DNA of 64,000 nt from Verrucomicrobiia bacterium DG1235 (GCA_000155695.1 DS990592.1:248001-312000); one strand, 5' to 3'; counted from the stretch's first letter, positions 36,523 to 45,907 are shown. Made by a program: numbers and translations. The notes: a model not told the origin generated them from the letters alone.

Positions 36523-36543
36523 AGGCCTCGTGTAGCGAGGCCT
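36523..36543 (-). terminator. Terminator upstream of the giant gene, after the surA-like gene
   Basis: Perfect 8-bp stem AGGCCTCG/CGAGGCCT with 5-base loop, followed on the minus strand by UUUUUC. It ends the parA-rnc-mfd-surA transcript. Confidence 0.85.
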
Positions 36544-36585
36544 CATGTTATGTAGAGCTCAGTTGAGCCGCAATTTATTGACGCT

Positions 36586-37566
36586 TTAGTTGAAGCGGCG
36601 GACGTAGCCGTCGCGGCGAAGTCGTTCGAGGAATTTGGCTTCGGCTTCGCGGGCCATTTGCGAGATGAGGATGTCCTCGATGTCTTCGCGAACGTCGGGA
36701 AGGGGCATGTAGCCTTCGGGGCGGTGCTCTTCGCAGTAGAGAATGAAGAGGTTGTTCTTGATCGTAATTGGTTCGCTGTAGTCGCCTTCGGTCATGGCAA
36801 AGGCGGGAGTGCTCAGCTCTTCGATGAGGGAGCCTTTGGTGACCCAGCCCCAGTCGCCGCCCTTTTTGGCTTTGGCATCGTTACTGTATTTGGAGGCGAG
36901 CTCGTCGAAGGCGAATCCGAGCTCGAGCTTCTCGTAGATTTCGTCGGCGGTTTGCTTGAGGACGTCGTCGCTTTCGTCGGCGAGTTTGGTGAGACGGATC
37001 AAGCGCAGGTGGATGGCTTCTTCCTGGAAGAACTCTTGCTTGTATTCGTCGTAGAATTTTTCGATGCGTACAGGGCTAACGACGGAGGCGGACTTGCGCA
37101 TTTTGCTGCGCATGTAGTTTACGATAATCTCTTCCTTGATCATCATTCGGTGCTCGTCGGGGGTCTTGCCTATAGATTTAAGGTAGTCGAGATAGAGCGA
37201 GCGTTTGCCTTCGAACTTGGTGATGATGGTTTCCTCGATTTCGTTGTCGACGAAGCTGGCGGGGATCTGGCCTTTGTCCTCGTAGAACTGCTTCACTATG
37301 AGAACGTTATCGGTGAGATTCTGGATGATGTCCGTCTCCATCTCCTCGATGAGCTGGCGGAACTTCATGGGATCGCCTTTCGAGTCGGCCTGGATCTGCG
37401 GGAGGAATGGCTGAAGCTCGCGGCGAACTTCCTCGACGGTGATGATCTTCTCCTCGGCGATGGCGGCGATGCTGTTTGCGAGGCGGGCTCCCTTTGGAGC
37501 GGATTGGGCGAACGAGAGCGCGAGCGGGATGAACAGGGAGATGAGTAGTGTCGCTTTTTTAATCAT
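36586..37566 (-). CDS. SurA/PpiC-type periplasmic peptidyl-prolyl isomerase
   Basis: 326 residues: signal peptide (residues 1-21, IKKATLLISLFIPLALSFAQ), a SurA-N-like helical domain (about 30-170) and one parvulin domain (about 180-280) with HLRLIRL, FDELASKYSNDAKAKKGGDWGWV and PAFAMTEGDYSEPITIKNNLFILYC. It would help fold outer-membrane proteins in the periplasm. Only one parvulin domain, where E. coli SurA has two. Last gene of the parA-rnc-mfd cluster, 23 bases after mfd. Confidence 0.9.
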   Translation of the reverse strand: MIKKATLLISLFIPLALSFAQSAPKGARLANSIAAIAEEKIITVEEVRRELQPFLPQIQADSKGDPMKFRQLIEEMETDIIQNLTDNVLIVKQFYEDKGQIPASFVDNEIEETIITKFEGKRSLYLDYLKSIGKTPDEHRMMIKEEIIVNYMRSKMRKSASVVSPVRIEKFYDEYKQEFFQEEAIHLRLIRLTKLADESDDVLKQTADEIYEKLELGFAFDELASKYSNDAKAKKGGDWGWVTKGSLIEELSTPAFAMTEGDYSEPITIKNNLFILYCEEHRPEGYMPLPDVREDIEDILISQMAREAEAKFLERLRRDGYVRRFN

Positions 37567-37589
37567 GTATCGTGGGATCGGCGTTTTGC

Positions 37590-40500
37590 CTATGTGCCGT
37601 GACTAGGCAAATTATTCAAGAAGACAAGGATTTCATTTAGCCGCTTCATGGGATTGGTAGAGTTGAGTCGCGGGAAGCGGCTGCCGAGCTTGATGTAATC
37701 CGATTCGCGACCGCGATAAATTCGGCATTTCAGGCGGTTGCCTTGGGACTCGACCGAGCGGATGTGTTTTTGTTCCGCGAGGCAACGGACTTCGGTAAGT
37801 CTCAGAAGGGCCTCTACTTCGGCTGGGAATTTTCCGAATCGGTCGGTGATGGCTTCTCTGAGTTCGCGTACTTGGGCGACGCTGGAGGCGAGTGCCATTT
37901 TTCGGTACAAATCGATGCGGAGCCGGGTTTCGTCTATAAAGGTTGCCGGGATGCGAGCTTGGATGGGTTCGCAGGCGCCTTCTTTGAGGTCGAGACGATT
38001 GAGGACGGTGAATCCGTCTTCGTGGCGGTTTGCGGCGGTCATGGCGCCTTCGCCCTGATAGACGAAGTCGAGCTTGACGCTGGCTCGAATTTGGAGGGCG
38101 GTGGCGTCTCCCTTGAGACGGGCGACGCTTTGCTTGAGGAGTTGGCAGTAGAGCTCGAATCCGACGCCGACGATGTGTCCGGATTGTTCGCTACCGAGCA
38201 GGTTGCCCGCACCGCGTAGTTCGAGGTCGCGCATGGCGAGGCGGAATCCGGCTCCTAGCTGGTTGTGGTGACGGATGGCGGCGAGGCGTTTGCGAGCGAC
38301 GTCCATGAGCCGCTTGTGCTTATGAAGGAGCAGGTATGCGTAGGCTTGTCGCTTGAATCGCCCGACGCGGCCGCGTAACTGATAAAGCTGGGAAAGGCCA
38401 AAGCGGTCGGCGCCTTCGATGATGATGGTATTGCAGTTTGGGATATCGAGGCCGGACTCTATAATAGTGGTGCAAACGAGGACCTGATATTTTTGGTTCA
38501 CGAAATCCAGCATCACGTTTTCGAGTTTCTTTTCGTCCATCTGTCCGTGGCCTACTCCGATGGAGACTTCCGGAAGCATCTTCTCGAGCTTGGCGGCGAC
38601 GGTATTGATGGTTTGCACGCGATTGTGCAGGTAGAAGACTTGGCCGCCGCGGGCGATTTCGCGTCGTATGACTTCGGATACGAGGGCGTCGTCGTAGCTT
38701 TTGACAATGGTTTGGATTGGCTTGCGTTCGACGGGAGCGGTTTCGATGACGCTGAGCTCGCGGGCTCCGGTGAGCGCCATATATAGAGTACGAGGAATGG
38801 GCGTGGCGGACATGGTGAGGATGTCCACGGTCGATCTCCATTCTTTGAATACTTCTTTGTGCTTGATACCGAAACGCTGTTCTTCGTCGATGACGACTAG
38901 ACCGAGATCTTTAAAGCTGACGTCTTTTTGCAGGATTCGATGAGTGCCGATGAGGATGTCGACTTTGCCGGCGGCTGTCGACTGGAGGATCTTTTTTACT
39001 TCGGCAGGTTTTCGGAAGCGGCTGACCGTTTCGACGACGATCGGGTAGCCTGCCATGCGGTCGCGGAAATTGAGAAAGTGTTGCTGGGCCAGCACGGTGG
39101 TTGGGACGAGGATGGCGACTTGCTTGTCGTCCATAACGGCTTTGAAGGCCGCTCGGATGGCGACTTCTGTCTTGCCGAAACCTACGTCTCCGCAAATGAG
39201 GCGGTCCATGGGGATTTCCTTTTCCATGTCGCCCTTGGATTCCTTGATGGCTTTGAGTTGATCAGGAGTTTCCTTAAAGGGGAAGGAGCCTTCAAATTCG
39301 GTTTGCCACTCCGTATCCAGAGCGAATGCGTGGCCGCCGCCGGTGTCGCGTTTAGCCTGCAGCTCGAGCAGCTTGGCGGCGAGGTCGAGGGTGGAGCGTT
39401 CGGCGGCTTCGCGGGTTTTGGACCAGCGGTTGGAGCCGATTTTGCCGAGCTTGGGTCGAGTTTTTGAAATGCCTACGTAGCGGCTGATCAGGTGCGATTC
39501 TTGAAGCGGGACGTGTAGAACGACGCCTTCGTCGAATTCGAGCGAGAGGACTTCCCGCATTTGTCCCTGCATATCCACTTTCGTGATACCGCGGTAGAGA
39601 GCGATGCCGTGGGAGAGGTGGACGACGAATTCGCCATCGACCAGTTCGGCGAAGTCGAGGAGCTGGTCGACCTGAGATTGGCTGACGAGGGCTTTGCTTT
39701 TGCTCGGTGGCTTGCGTCCGCGGCGACGTCCGAAGAGCTCGGTTTCGGTGATGAGAACGCAGCCTTTCGTCTTCTTGAGAAAGGGCCAGGAGAGTTTGCC
39801 GAGCTTAGGGCGAAAGTGGATGCGGAAGCCTTGGTTGAGGTCGCCCTTCCAGAAGGTGAATTTTATCTTCTTCAGTTCTGTTGAGCTCTCGATGATTTCC
39901 TGGATCCGGTTTTTGTCACTGTTGTTGGGGAGCACTACGATGATTTGCTCACCGGCTTTGCTCCATTTTAATACTTGTTCCAGGAATTGAATACGAGCGG
40001 ATTGTTCGTCCGCTAGGCGTTCGTCTGCTAGTTTCGAGCTGTCGGCGAGGGGTCGATAATAAGTGAGCGACTCGGCTTCGTAGGTTTTAGTTATAGCGGC
40101 AGGATCGTCTTGCGAATCGAGGTCGAGGTCTGAGAAGGTGGCCCATAGATCCGCTTGTTCTGATCGTGTGTTGCGAAGTCGTGTCCAGGCTTTGCCAATA
40201 CTGTGGCCGTGCGCTTGCTCAAGGGCGGAATCGAAGCTTTCCATGAGCTGGTCTGGCTCGAGAAGGGCCCATGCGGATCGTGCTGGTAGGTGATCAGCGT
40301 AACCATTTGGAGCTGGTTTTAGTTCGAGAGTGGGCGCGGCGTCGATTGCGATGCTTTCTGTGGGTGCACCTGAACGCTGGGTGACGGGGTCGAGTTCTTT
40401 TATGGCGTCGATCTCGTCGCCGAAAAAGTCGATGCGGTAGGGCGTGTCAGCAGATATTGGATACACGTCTATGAGACCGCCGCGGCGAGCGAACTGGCCG

Positions 40501-41024
40501 GGCGCTTCGCAAAGGCCTTCGTTATCATAGTCGAGCGATTTGAGCTTTTCGACGAGCTTTTCGAAGGGATGCGTTTGTCCGGCCTTGAGGACGAGCTGGG
40601 AGGCGGTGAGCGCATCCACTGCGGGCACTGCTTGGGCGAGTGCTCGAGGCGTGGTGACGAGGACAAGCTGGTCGTTGCTCTGGCGAATTGAGGCGAGCGC
40701 TGCTATGCGGTCGCTTCCGGTTTCGAAGCGGTCTACAGGGCTGTCTTCATCTTCGCTAAGTTCGGTTTCCTCTGGGAAGTAAAGAAAACGGGTCTTGGTT
40801 TTGTCGCCCCTAATCTGTGTGTGGAAGTAGGCGAGATCGGCATTGAGCTGTTCTGCGAGGCGGGAATTTTTCGCTACGATCGTTAGAACGCGAGATTTGC
40901 TAGAGTGTATCCAATCTTCAAGGATGGGTGCGGTCGCTTCTTCTCCGACGCCGATGTATTGCTCCCATTTCTCCAAGTTTGAGGGCAGGAGTATGGAGCG
41001 ATGACTTGCGGAAGATTCTTGCAC
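37590..41024 (-). CDS. mfd: Transcription-repair coupling factor
   Basis: 1144 residues, starting with GTG. Domain order: UvrB-like N-terminal part (about 20-340; FARRGGLIDVYPI, YRIDFFGDEIDAI), CarD-like RNA-polymerase-interacting domain (about 450-540; GEFVVHLSHGIALYRG), RecG-like translocase (about 580-950; Walker A GDVGFGKTEVAIRAAF, VVIDEEQRFGIKHKE, TMSATPIPRTL, IIIEGADRFGLSQLYQLRGRVGR) and the TRCF C-terminal domain (about 1000-1110). It removes stalled RNA polymerase and recruits UvrA. Length normal. Lies between rnc and a surA-like gene. Confidence 0.98.
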   Translation of the reverse strand: MQESSASHRSILLPSNLEKWEQYIGVGEEATAPILEDWIHSSKSRVLTIVAKNSRLAEQLNADLAYFHTQIRGDKTKTRFLYFPEETELSEDEDSPVDRFETGSDRIAALASIRQSNDQLVLVTTPRALAQAVPAVDALTASQLVLKAGQTHPFEKLVEKLKSLDYDNEGLCEAPGQFARRGGLIDVYPISADTPYRIDFFGDEIDAIKELDPVTQRSGAPTESIAIDAAPTLELKPAPNGYADHLPARSAWALLEPDQLMESFDSALEQAHGHSIGKAWTRLRNTRSEQADLWATFSDLDLDSQDDPAAITKTYEAESLTYYRPLADSSKLADERLADEQSARIQFLEQVLKWSKAGEQIIVVLPNNSDKNRIQEIIESSTELKKIKFTFWKGDLNQGFRIHFRPKLGKLSWPFLKKTKGCVLITETELFGRRRGRKPPSKSKALVSQSQVDQLLDFAELVDGEFVVHLSHGIALYRGITKVDMQGQMREVLSLEFDEGVVLHVPLQESHLISRYVGISKTRPKLGKIGSNRWSKTREAAERSTLDLAAKLLELQAKRDTGGGHAFALDTEWQTEFEGSFPFKETPDQLKAIKESKGDMEKEIPMDRLICGDVGFGKTEVAIRAAFKAVMDDKQVAILVPTTVLAQQHFLNFRDRMAGYPIVVETVSRFRKPAEVKKILQSTAAGKVDILIGTHRILQKDVSFKDLGLVVIDEEQRFGIKHKEVFKEWRSTVDILTMSATPIPRTLYMALTGARELSVIETAPVERKPIQTIVKSYDDALVSEVIRREIARGGQVFYLHNRVQTINTVAAKLEKMLPEVSIGVGHGQMDEKKLENVMLDFVNQKYQVLVCTTIIESGLDIPNCNTIIIEGADRFGLSQLYQLRGRVGRFKRQAYAYLLLHKHKRLMDVARKRLAAIRHHNQLGAGFRLAMRDLELRGAGNLLGSEQSGHIVGVGFELYCQLLKQSVARLKGDATALQIRASVKLDFVYQGEGAMTAANRHEDGFTVLNRLDLKEGACEPIQARIPATFIDETRLRIDLYRKMALASSVAQVRELREAITDRFGKFPAEVEALLRLTEVRCLAEQKHIRSVESQGNRLKCRIYRGRESDYIKLGSRFPRLNSTNPMKRLNEILVFLNNLPSHGT

Positions 41025-41063
41025 GGGTCGGGGTTTCGAAAATGGCCTCCGATACTTTTGGGG

Positions 41064-41855
41064 CTAGCTTCGGGAATCGATTTTCGCGATCGCTATGAGG
41101 GCGGCTTTTTCCGCCGCTTCCTTCTTTGTGCGTCCAGCGCCTTTTCCGAGTTGTTCGTCGTGACAGAAGACGGCGACTTCAAATTCCCGCTCGTGGGCTT
41201 CTCCCGTCTGGGCGATCGTTTCGTAGCGTAGAGCGTTGTTGCCATGAACGGGTTGAATGAGCTCCTGGAGCTTGCCTTTGGGATTGGCGATGACGCCTTT
41301 TGCGGTTGGGGCTGTATCCAGATAATTGTAGAGCTCCAGTATGATCTTACGGCTGGTTTCGAAATCTGAATCTAGGTAGATGGCTCCGATAAGGGCTTCG
41401 AAAGCATCGCCGAGCGCGGAGTCGTTTTCCGCGACTCCAGCGTTTCGGTCTTTCGGCTTGAGAATGAGGTAGTCTCCCAATTTGAGTTCGCGGGCGATTC
41501 CGGCCATATAGTCGCCGCGGGCGTATCCGGAGCGGATGGAGGTGAGCTTGCCTTCGCGGAGGCTGGGGAACTTTTCGTAGAGCTTTTCTGTGAGGACGAG
41601 CTGAATGACGGAGTCTCCGAGGAACTCAAGTCGCTGGTTGTTTTTCAGCTGGTCCTTAGTATTCAGAAGGAATGAAGGATGAGTGAGGGACTGGTGGAGC
41701 AGGCCTTTTGTCTTGAAGGTGTAGCCGAGCTTGTTTTCGAGTCTCTTAACTTTTGCCTGAGGCAGTTCGGTAGCGTTGGCGCTTAGACGAGCCGCCTTTT
41801 TGTCAGAGTCCTTGGATACGGATTTTATGAGGCGTTTTAGTTTTGATGCGACCAT
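41064..41855 (-). CDS. rnc: Ribonuclease III
   Basis: 263 residues. The RNase III domain signature NNQRLEFLGDSVIQLVLTEKL is present (about 75-95), with HPSFLLNTKD before and EDAFEALIGAIYLDSDFE-type acidic block (GDAFEALIGAIYLDSD) after. A double-stranded RNA-binding domain ends the protein (about 185-260; KGKLQELIQPVHGN...GAGRTKKEAAEKAALIAI). An extra basic N-terminal tail of about 30 residues is unusual. It cleaves double-stranded RNA (rRNA processing, antisense pairs). 18 bases after parA. Confidence 0.97.
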   Translation of the reverse strand: MVASKLKRLIKSVSKDSDKKAARLSANATELPQAKVKRLENKLGYTFKTKGLLHQSLTHPSFLLNTKDQLKNNQRLEFLGDSVIQLVLTEKLYEKFPSLREGKLTSIRSGYARGDYMAGIARELKLGDYLILKPKDRNAGVAENDSALGDAFEALIGAIYLDSDFETSRKIILELYNYLDTAPTAKGVIANPKGKLQELIQPVHGNNALRYETIAQTGEAHEREFEVAVFCHDEQLGKGAGRTKKEAAEKAALIAIAKIDSRS

Positions 41856-41873
41856 GCGAGGGCGGATTTGCGA

Positions 41874-42662
41874 CTACTTTTTGCGTAGGTCGAAGCGTTT
41901 GATAACCTCTTTTGCAAAGTTGCGGTAGGCGGTGGCTCCTGGATTCATCTTGTCGTATTCGAAAATGGTCTGGCCGAAGGATGGAGCTTCGCTGAGGCGA
42001 ATGGTGCGCGGGATGACGGTGTCGAAGATTTGGTCGGGCAGATTGGTGCGGACTTCTTCTACGACCTCGCGCGACAGGTTGGTGCGTATATCGAACATGG
42101 TCATGACGATGCCGCCCACTTGTAGCTTTTCGTTTAGGCCGGCGTCGTGCAGGCGATCGACCACGGAGAGAATTTGGCCGAGGCCTTCGAGGGCGAGGTA
42201 CTCGCATTGAAGGGCGACGAGGAGGTAGTCGGCGGCGGCGAGGCTGTTCATGGACAGCATGCCGAGGGCGGGCGGGCAGTCGATGACGACGGCGCGGTAG
42301 TCTCCGGAGTCGAAGAGGGGGGCGAGGGCTTGCTTGAGCTGCAGGAGGTAGTCCTCACGTTGGGCGAGCTCGATTTCGGCGGCGGCGAGATCCATTTCCG
42401 AGGTGAGCAGGGAGAGGTTTTTCCGGCCGGTATCGACGACCATGTCCTCGATCGCTCCTTCGCCGAGCAAGACGGGGTAGATGCTTCGGCCTTCCTGCTT
42501 CTCTATGCCGAGTCCGCTAGTGGCGTTGGCTTGGGGATCGAGATCGATGAGAAGGGTGGGAATCTTTTGTTCAGCGAGGGCTGCGGCAAGATTGACTGCG
42601 GTGGTGGTTTTGCCAACGCCGCCTTTTTGGTTGGCGATGGTGAATACGGTAGTGGAGGCCAT
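41874..42662 (-). CDS. parA: ParA/Soj-family ATPase
   Basis: 262 residues. Deviant Walker A ANQKGGVGKTTTAVNLAAAL, then LLIDLDPQANATSGLG (DPQ, Walker A'), VVIDCPPALGMLSMNSLAAADYLLV and ALQCEYLALEGL. This fits chromosomal Soj/ParA, which positions DNA by binding it non-specifically when ATP-bound. Normally parB follows directly; here rnc follows with 18 bases between. Upstream of parA is the tRNA-Cys gene. Confidence 0.92.
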   Translation of the reverse strand: MASTTVFTIANQKGGVGKTTTAVNLAAALAEQKIPTLLIDLDPQANATSGLGIEKQEGRSIYPVLLGEGAIEDMVVDTGRKNLSLLTSEMDLAAAEIELAQREDYLLQLKQALAPLFDSGDYRAVVIDCPPALGMLSMNSLAAADYLLVALQCEYLALEGLGQILSVVDRLHDAGLNEKLQVGGIVMTMFDIRTNLSREVVEEVRTNLPDQIFDTVIPRTIRLSEAPSFGQTIFEYDKMNPGATAYRNFAKEVIKRFDLRKK

Positions 42663-42820
42663 AGGATTTTAAACGCCTGTGTATGAGGCAAATTTTGCGG
42701 ATGGCAATGGTTTAGGCGGGGTCGGTGGGTGTATCGAGGAAGCGAGGCGCTAGGTCTCGCTCCGCGTGGGCATTTGGATACGAAAAAGCCCTCTAAGGAA
42801 GAGGGCGTTTCGAAAGGAAT

Positions 42821-42894
42821 TGGAGGCGTGGGCCGGAATCGAACCGGCGATAGAGCTTTTGCAGAGCTCGGCCTTACCACTTGGCTACCACGCC
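42821..42894 (-). tRNA. tRNA-Cys (GCA)
   Basis: 74 bases including encoded CCA. Acceptor GGCGTGG/CCACGCC, discriminator U as in bacterial tRNA-Cys, anticodon arm GAGCT-CTGCAAA-AGCTC giving GCA, T-loop GGTTCGATTCC. Confidence 0.96.
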
Positions 42895-42981
42895 CTCCGT
42901 TGTAGAGGACGGTCACATTTGCGTTTTGGATTCGAGTTTCAAGGAGAAACTTCGGGAATTTCCGAGCGATCGCGACTTAAG

Positions 42982-43461
42982 CTAGAGAGCCTTGAAGAAA
43001 AGGTGGTCGCCGATCACGGTTGTTGCGCGCATTTTGTGACTCCAGCTCGGGAGCTCGTCGCGTCGCGAGTAATGGTCCGCGCCGTACGTAATGTCAGTGA
43101 GACTGCGGGCGTAGAGTTGGTCTACTATTTGCAGGGCGGTGGTCCAGTTTGAGTCGCGCGAGGCGCGGCGCACGTGGTCCGTGTAGCCGTCCGATCCGGT
43201 TTTTCCGGTGCTGGCGGTATTCAGGGCGCTAAAAGCGTAGGGGTGCTTGACAATGGAAATGTAGCGCGAGGTGTCGCGTTCGCCGCGGTTTGCGATGACG
43301 GCTGCAACCGCTTGCATGCCGATCTCGCCTTGGTTGGAGGCTTCTAGAACGAGGCAGGCGGCAATGATTTGACGTTCCCAAGATGTGGGCTCGTAGGAGT
43401 CTGCCTCGAGGCGGGCTAGACCTGCCAAGGCGGCGATGCTGATAAGAAGGAATTGCTTCAT
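42982..43461 (-). CDS. Exported SleB-like cell-wall hydrolase
   Basis: 159 residues: signal peptide (MKQFLLISIAALAGLARLEA, 1-20) and one Hydrolase_2/SleB catalytic domain. Marks: QIIAACLVLEASNQGEIGMQAVAAVIANR (the catalytic Glu region) and PYAFSALN. The C-terminus YGADHYSRRDELPSWSHKM resembles the YAnHY..P.W element of spore cortex-lytic and lysozyme-like enzymes. It likely cuts peptidoglycan during growth. No spore genes nearby. Confidence 0.87.
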   Translation of the reverse strand: MKQFLLISIAALAGLARLEADSYEPTSWERQIIAACLVLEASNQGEIGMQAVAAVIANRGERDTSRYISIVKHPYAFSALNTASTGKTGSDGYTDHVRRASRDSNWTTALQIVDQLYARSLTDITYGADHYSRRDELPSWSHKMRATTVIGDHLFFKAL

Positions 43462-43876
43462 GGTGTTGATCCCTAAACTGCAGAGCTCGGAAACGGAAAT
43501 TGGCGAGAATGTTCCCTTGGAACGGAAAAGTCTCTTTGTTGGCTGCCGTGTTTTGGAGGTAGCCTGAGCGTTGCGGTCTTGGTGAGTGTCGATCGATGCG
43601 GCTGCTTCGATCGAGCGGTTTCGTGCTGGATTCGTTGGAAAGGGCGGGACAGTAGCGCGCTAGCGGGAGAAAGGAAATTCGCAGACTTGTCTTTTCGTCA
43701 TTGGCAGGATCTACGGAGCCAGTGAGGTGCGGACGCTATATTGGCTTGGAGTAATGCGCTTGTTTTGCGTCGGTTGGGGTTGTCAGATTCTCGAAAAGGA
43801 GGGGAGTGTCTGGAGATCCCGGTATTGATCTTGGTTGGAGCGTATCGTTTTTCGCAGCAATACTGCCGTCCCAACT
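43462..43876. other. 415-bp gene-free stretch between SleB-like gene and tRNA-Pro
   Basis: No coding frame with protein-like character, no tRNA and no clear hairpin terminator. It contains the promoter of the SleB-like gene on its left end and presumably the 3' flank of tRNA-Pro on its right. Confidence 0.4.
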
Positions 43877-43953
43877 TGGTCGGGGTAAGAGGATTTGAAC
43901 CTCCGATCTCTACGTCCCGAACGTAGCGCTTTACCAGGCTAAGCTACACCCCG
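43877..43953 (-). tRNA. tRNA-Pro (CGG)
   Basis: 77 bases including encoded CCA. Acceptor CGGGGTG/TACCCCG (one G-U), anticodon arm CTACG-TTCGGGA-CGTAG with anticodon CGG, discriminator A, T-arm AGGTTCAAATCCT. Confidence 0.96.
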
Positions 43954-44192
43954 ATCATACATGTAAGCGTAGCTGTTTTATAGTTTTCGGAAGGCTGAGT
44001 CTAGCGATTTTTGCAGGAATGAGGGGGCTTTTTTGGGGCTGTTTGTTTCTCGTCTGATGTGATGACGCTTAGAAAGCTTGAGCCAAACAGGGTCTACCCA
44101 AGGAGCAACTATTGTAATATCACTACGATTGTCGGGCTTTTTCTATAGGGTTGATATCAAAGTGTTGTGGGATGAACCGTTGTTTTGATGTC

Positions 44193-45185
44193 CTACTTGT
44201 AAAGTCTGGTGATTTTTTCGGCCGTTTCTCTAATGTTTGAACAGAGAGTTTTGGGAGAGGTTGCGATGGCGTTTTCGCCCCAACTCAGAATCCAAGAAGT
44301 CACTTCTACAAGGCTACCGAGCTTGAAGCTGATAGTGATGGATCCGTCGGAGTGGTAGTCGACCTTTTGGGACGGGTGCCAAATGTTTTCAGAAATGTAT
44401 TCGGAGATCGGATTCAGAAATCTTATTCTTACGTCATGGTCTCCTTCGGGCGAATAGATTCCGAAACTGCTGCCGAGGTAGTCGTCCGCTGAAAATGTTT
44501 TTGGGATTGTGTAGCTTGATTTTCCGAGCGTGGCGGCGCTTGCTCGACTGAGGAGAAAGGTGCGTATTGCATCTCGATTAACATCTCTTCCGATGGCGTA
44601 CCATTTACCGAGAAAGTTCGTAAGATGGTAGGTTTGCAGTACGCGTTCTTCGGCTGTTTTGGCGCCGAGCTTTCGATAGTTGAAAGTGATTTCTCGCTTG
44701 TCCAGCGCTGAGCGAGTGAAGCTATTAAGTATAGTGTCGTCTATATGGGAGGATCGTCCCTGACGGAATGAGATGCTATGGCTTAGCTCGGTTAGATTTG
44801 CTGTTATTGTTTCAGGCAAACTTGCTGCGAGTTTGTTGAGCGCGTTGGAGAGAGGTCGCTCAAAGGGGGTACCTTTATAGTGGTCCATCGCTTTTTGGGC
44901 TATGGATAGGGCGAGCAGCTCTCCTTCGGATATGTCGATTGTAGGAAGGCTTTGAACTTCTCTTGTGTAGAAAAAGCCGTGTTTAGCCGAATCGTAGTCG
45001 ATGGGGAGAAGCATGCGATCTCGCATAAAATCGATATCTCTTGCAATCGTTTTGGAGCTTACCTCCATTTCGCGGGCAAGGGTTGAGCAGTTTGGATACG
45101 CGGCGTGTTTTAGCTCTTGGTGAATACGGAGCATTCGCTCGATAGCGGGGCGTTTTAGTGAGTGGATTTTAGCGTCTGTTTCCAT
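44193..45185 (-). CDS. WYL-domain transcriptional regulator (YafY type)
   Basis: 330 residues. N-terminal winged helix-turn-helix (about 15-70): LRIHQELKHAAYPNCSTLAREMEVSSKTIARDIDFMRDR. Middle WYL domain (about 150-230): EITFNYRKLGAKTAEERVLQTYHLTNFLGKWYAIGRDVNRDAIRTFLLSRA. A C-terminal WCX-type extension follows. Such proteins sense nucleic acids or small ligands and often regulate stress or defence genes. It is divergent from the basic nucleoid-like gene at 45435 across 249 bases, which may be its target. Confidence 0.93.
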   Translation of the reverse strand: METDAKIHSLKRPAIERMLRIHQELKHAAYPNCSTLAREMEVSSKTIARDIDFMRDRMLLPIDYDSAKHGFFYTREVQSLPTIDISEGELLALSIAQKAMDHYKGTPFERPLSNALNKLAASLPETITANLTELSHSISFRQGRSSHIDDTILNSFTRSALDKREITFNYRKLGAKTAEERVLQTYHLTNFLGKWYAIGRDVNRDAIRTFLLSRASAATLGKSSYTIPKTFSADDYLGSSFGIYSPEGDHDVRIRFLNPISEYISENIWHPSQKVDYHSDGSITISFKLGSLVEVTSWILSWGENAIATSPKTLCSNIRETAEKITRLYK

Positions 45186-45434
45186 TGAACGAGTATTATT
45201 GAAAGGTGCTTTTTGGGGTCGTTTTGATTGTTTAGCCGCGCGTTTTCGGCGGTGTGGAAGGCGGCGGAGCCTATAAAATGCTCTATTGCGGATTCTGAAT
45301 CTATGTAAAAGGTAGTATTACTCTTCGTAAAAATACTGTGCAGATGTCTACTAAAGTTGATTATACGAGCATATTTCAGGTTTTATAGATATTTTTAGTT
45401 GAACTTAATACAATGTGACATTTGTTACGGATTG
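45186..45434 (+). promoter_or_regulatory. AT-rich divergent promoter region
   Basis: 249 bases between the WYL regulator and the basic nucleoid-like gene. The right 130 bases are strongly AT-rich with several T/A tracts (TATTTTTAG, TTATAGATATT) and TACAAT near 45408-45413, which would be a fair -10; the -35 is unclear. Exact start sites cannot be read. Confidence 0.35.
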
Positions 45435-45851
45435 ATGATTACAGATACGCAAAAACAAATTGCAGCCGCTAAGGCAAAGCTCGAAGCCCTCGAAAAGAAG
45501 GCCGCAGCTGAAACTTCCAAGAAGCTAGGCAACCTTCACAAGGATGCTGGTTTCGCTACTCGTGCCGAATTGATCGCAGCTCTTCAAGGGCTCGAAGGCG
45601 GCAAGGGCAAGCGTGGACGTAAGCCAAAGGCTGCAACAGCAAAGAAGGCTGCTCCTGCGAAAAAAGCTGCTAAGGCTACTAAGCGCGCCAAACGCGCTCG
45701 TATTACCGAAGAGTTGAAGAGCCAGGTGATTGCTGCGGTTAAGGCTGGAGACAAGGGTGCTGCTATCGCAAAGGCATTCGGAATCTCTATTCCTTCTCTA
45801 CAGAATATCAAGAAGGCCGCCGGTCTTACCAAGACTCGCGCCAAGAAGTAG
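45435..45851 (+). CDS. Basic nucleoid-associated-like protein (coiled coil, AT-hook, H1-like Lys/Ala linker, HTH)
   Basis: 138 residues from ATG 45435. Residues 5-35 form an Ala/Lys/Glu heptad-rich coiled coil. Residues 36-52 (GFATRAELIAAL) resemble the oligomerisation part of H-NS/MvaT-like proteins. Residues 58-65 (GKRGRKPK) are an AT-hook. Residues 66-88 are a Lys/Ala-Pro linker like histone H1 or Hc1. Residues 90-131 are a helix-turn-helix (IAKAFGISIPSLQNIKKAAGL). Likely a DNA-binding architectural protein. Codon use is highly biased toward preferred codons, suggesting strong expression; a strong terminator follows. No single family covers the whole protein. Confidence 0.82.
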   Translation: MITDTQKQIAAAKAKLEALEKKAAAETSKKLGNLHKDAGFATRAELIAALQGLEGGKGKRGRKPKAATAKKAAPAKKAAKATKRAKRARITEELKSQVIAAVKAGDKGAAIAKAFGISIPSLQNIKKAAGLTKTRAKK

Positions 45852-45878
45852 GTCTGAAGTTCAGATCGATAATTTTCG

Positions 45879-45907
45879 AAGCCTGCTCTCTTTTTGAGAG
45901 CAGGCTT
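45879..45907 (+). terminator. Strong rho-independent terminator
   Basis: Perfect 12-bp stem AAGCCTGCTCTC/GAGAGCAGGCTT with loop TTTTT, followed by TTTCTTT. Confidence 0.9.

Noticed and set aside
36658-37548. 296-codon open frame antisense to the surA-like gene
   Set aside because: Shadow of a GC-biased coding strand; repetitive Gly/Val/Phe/Asp composition, no start signal.
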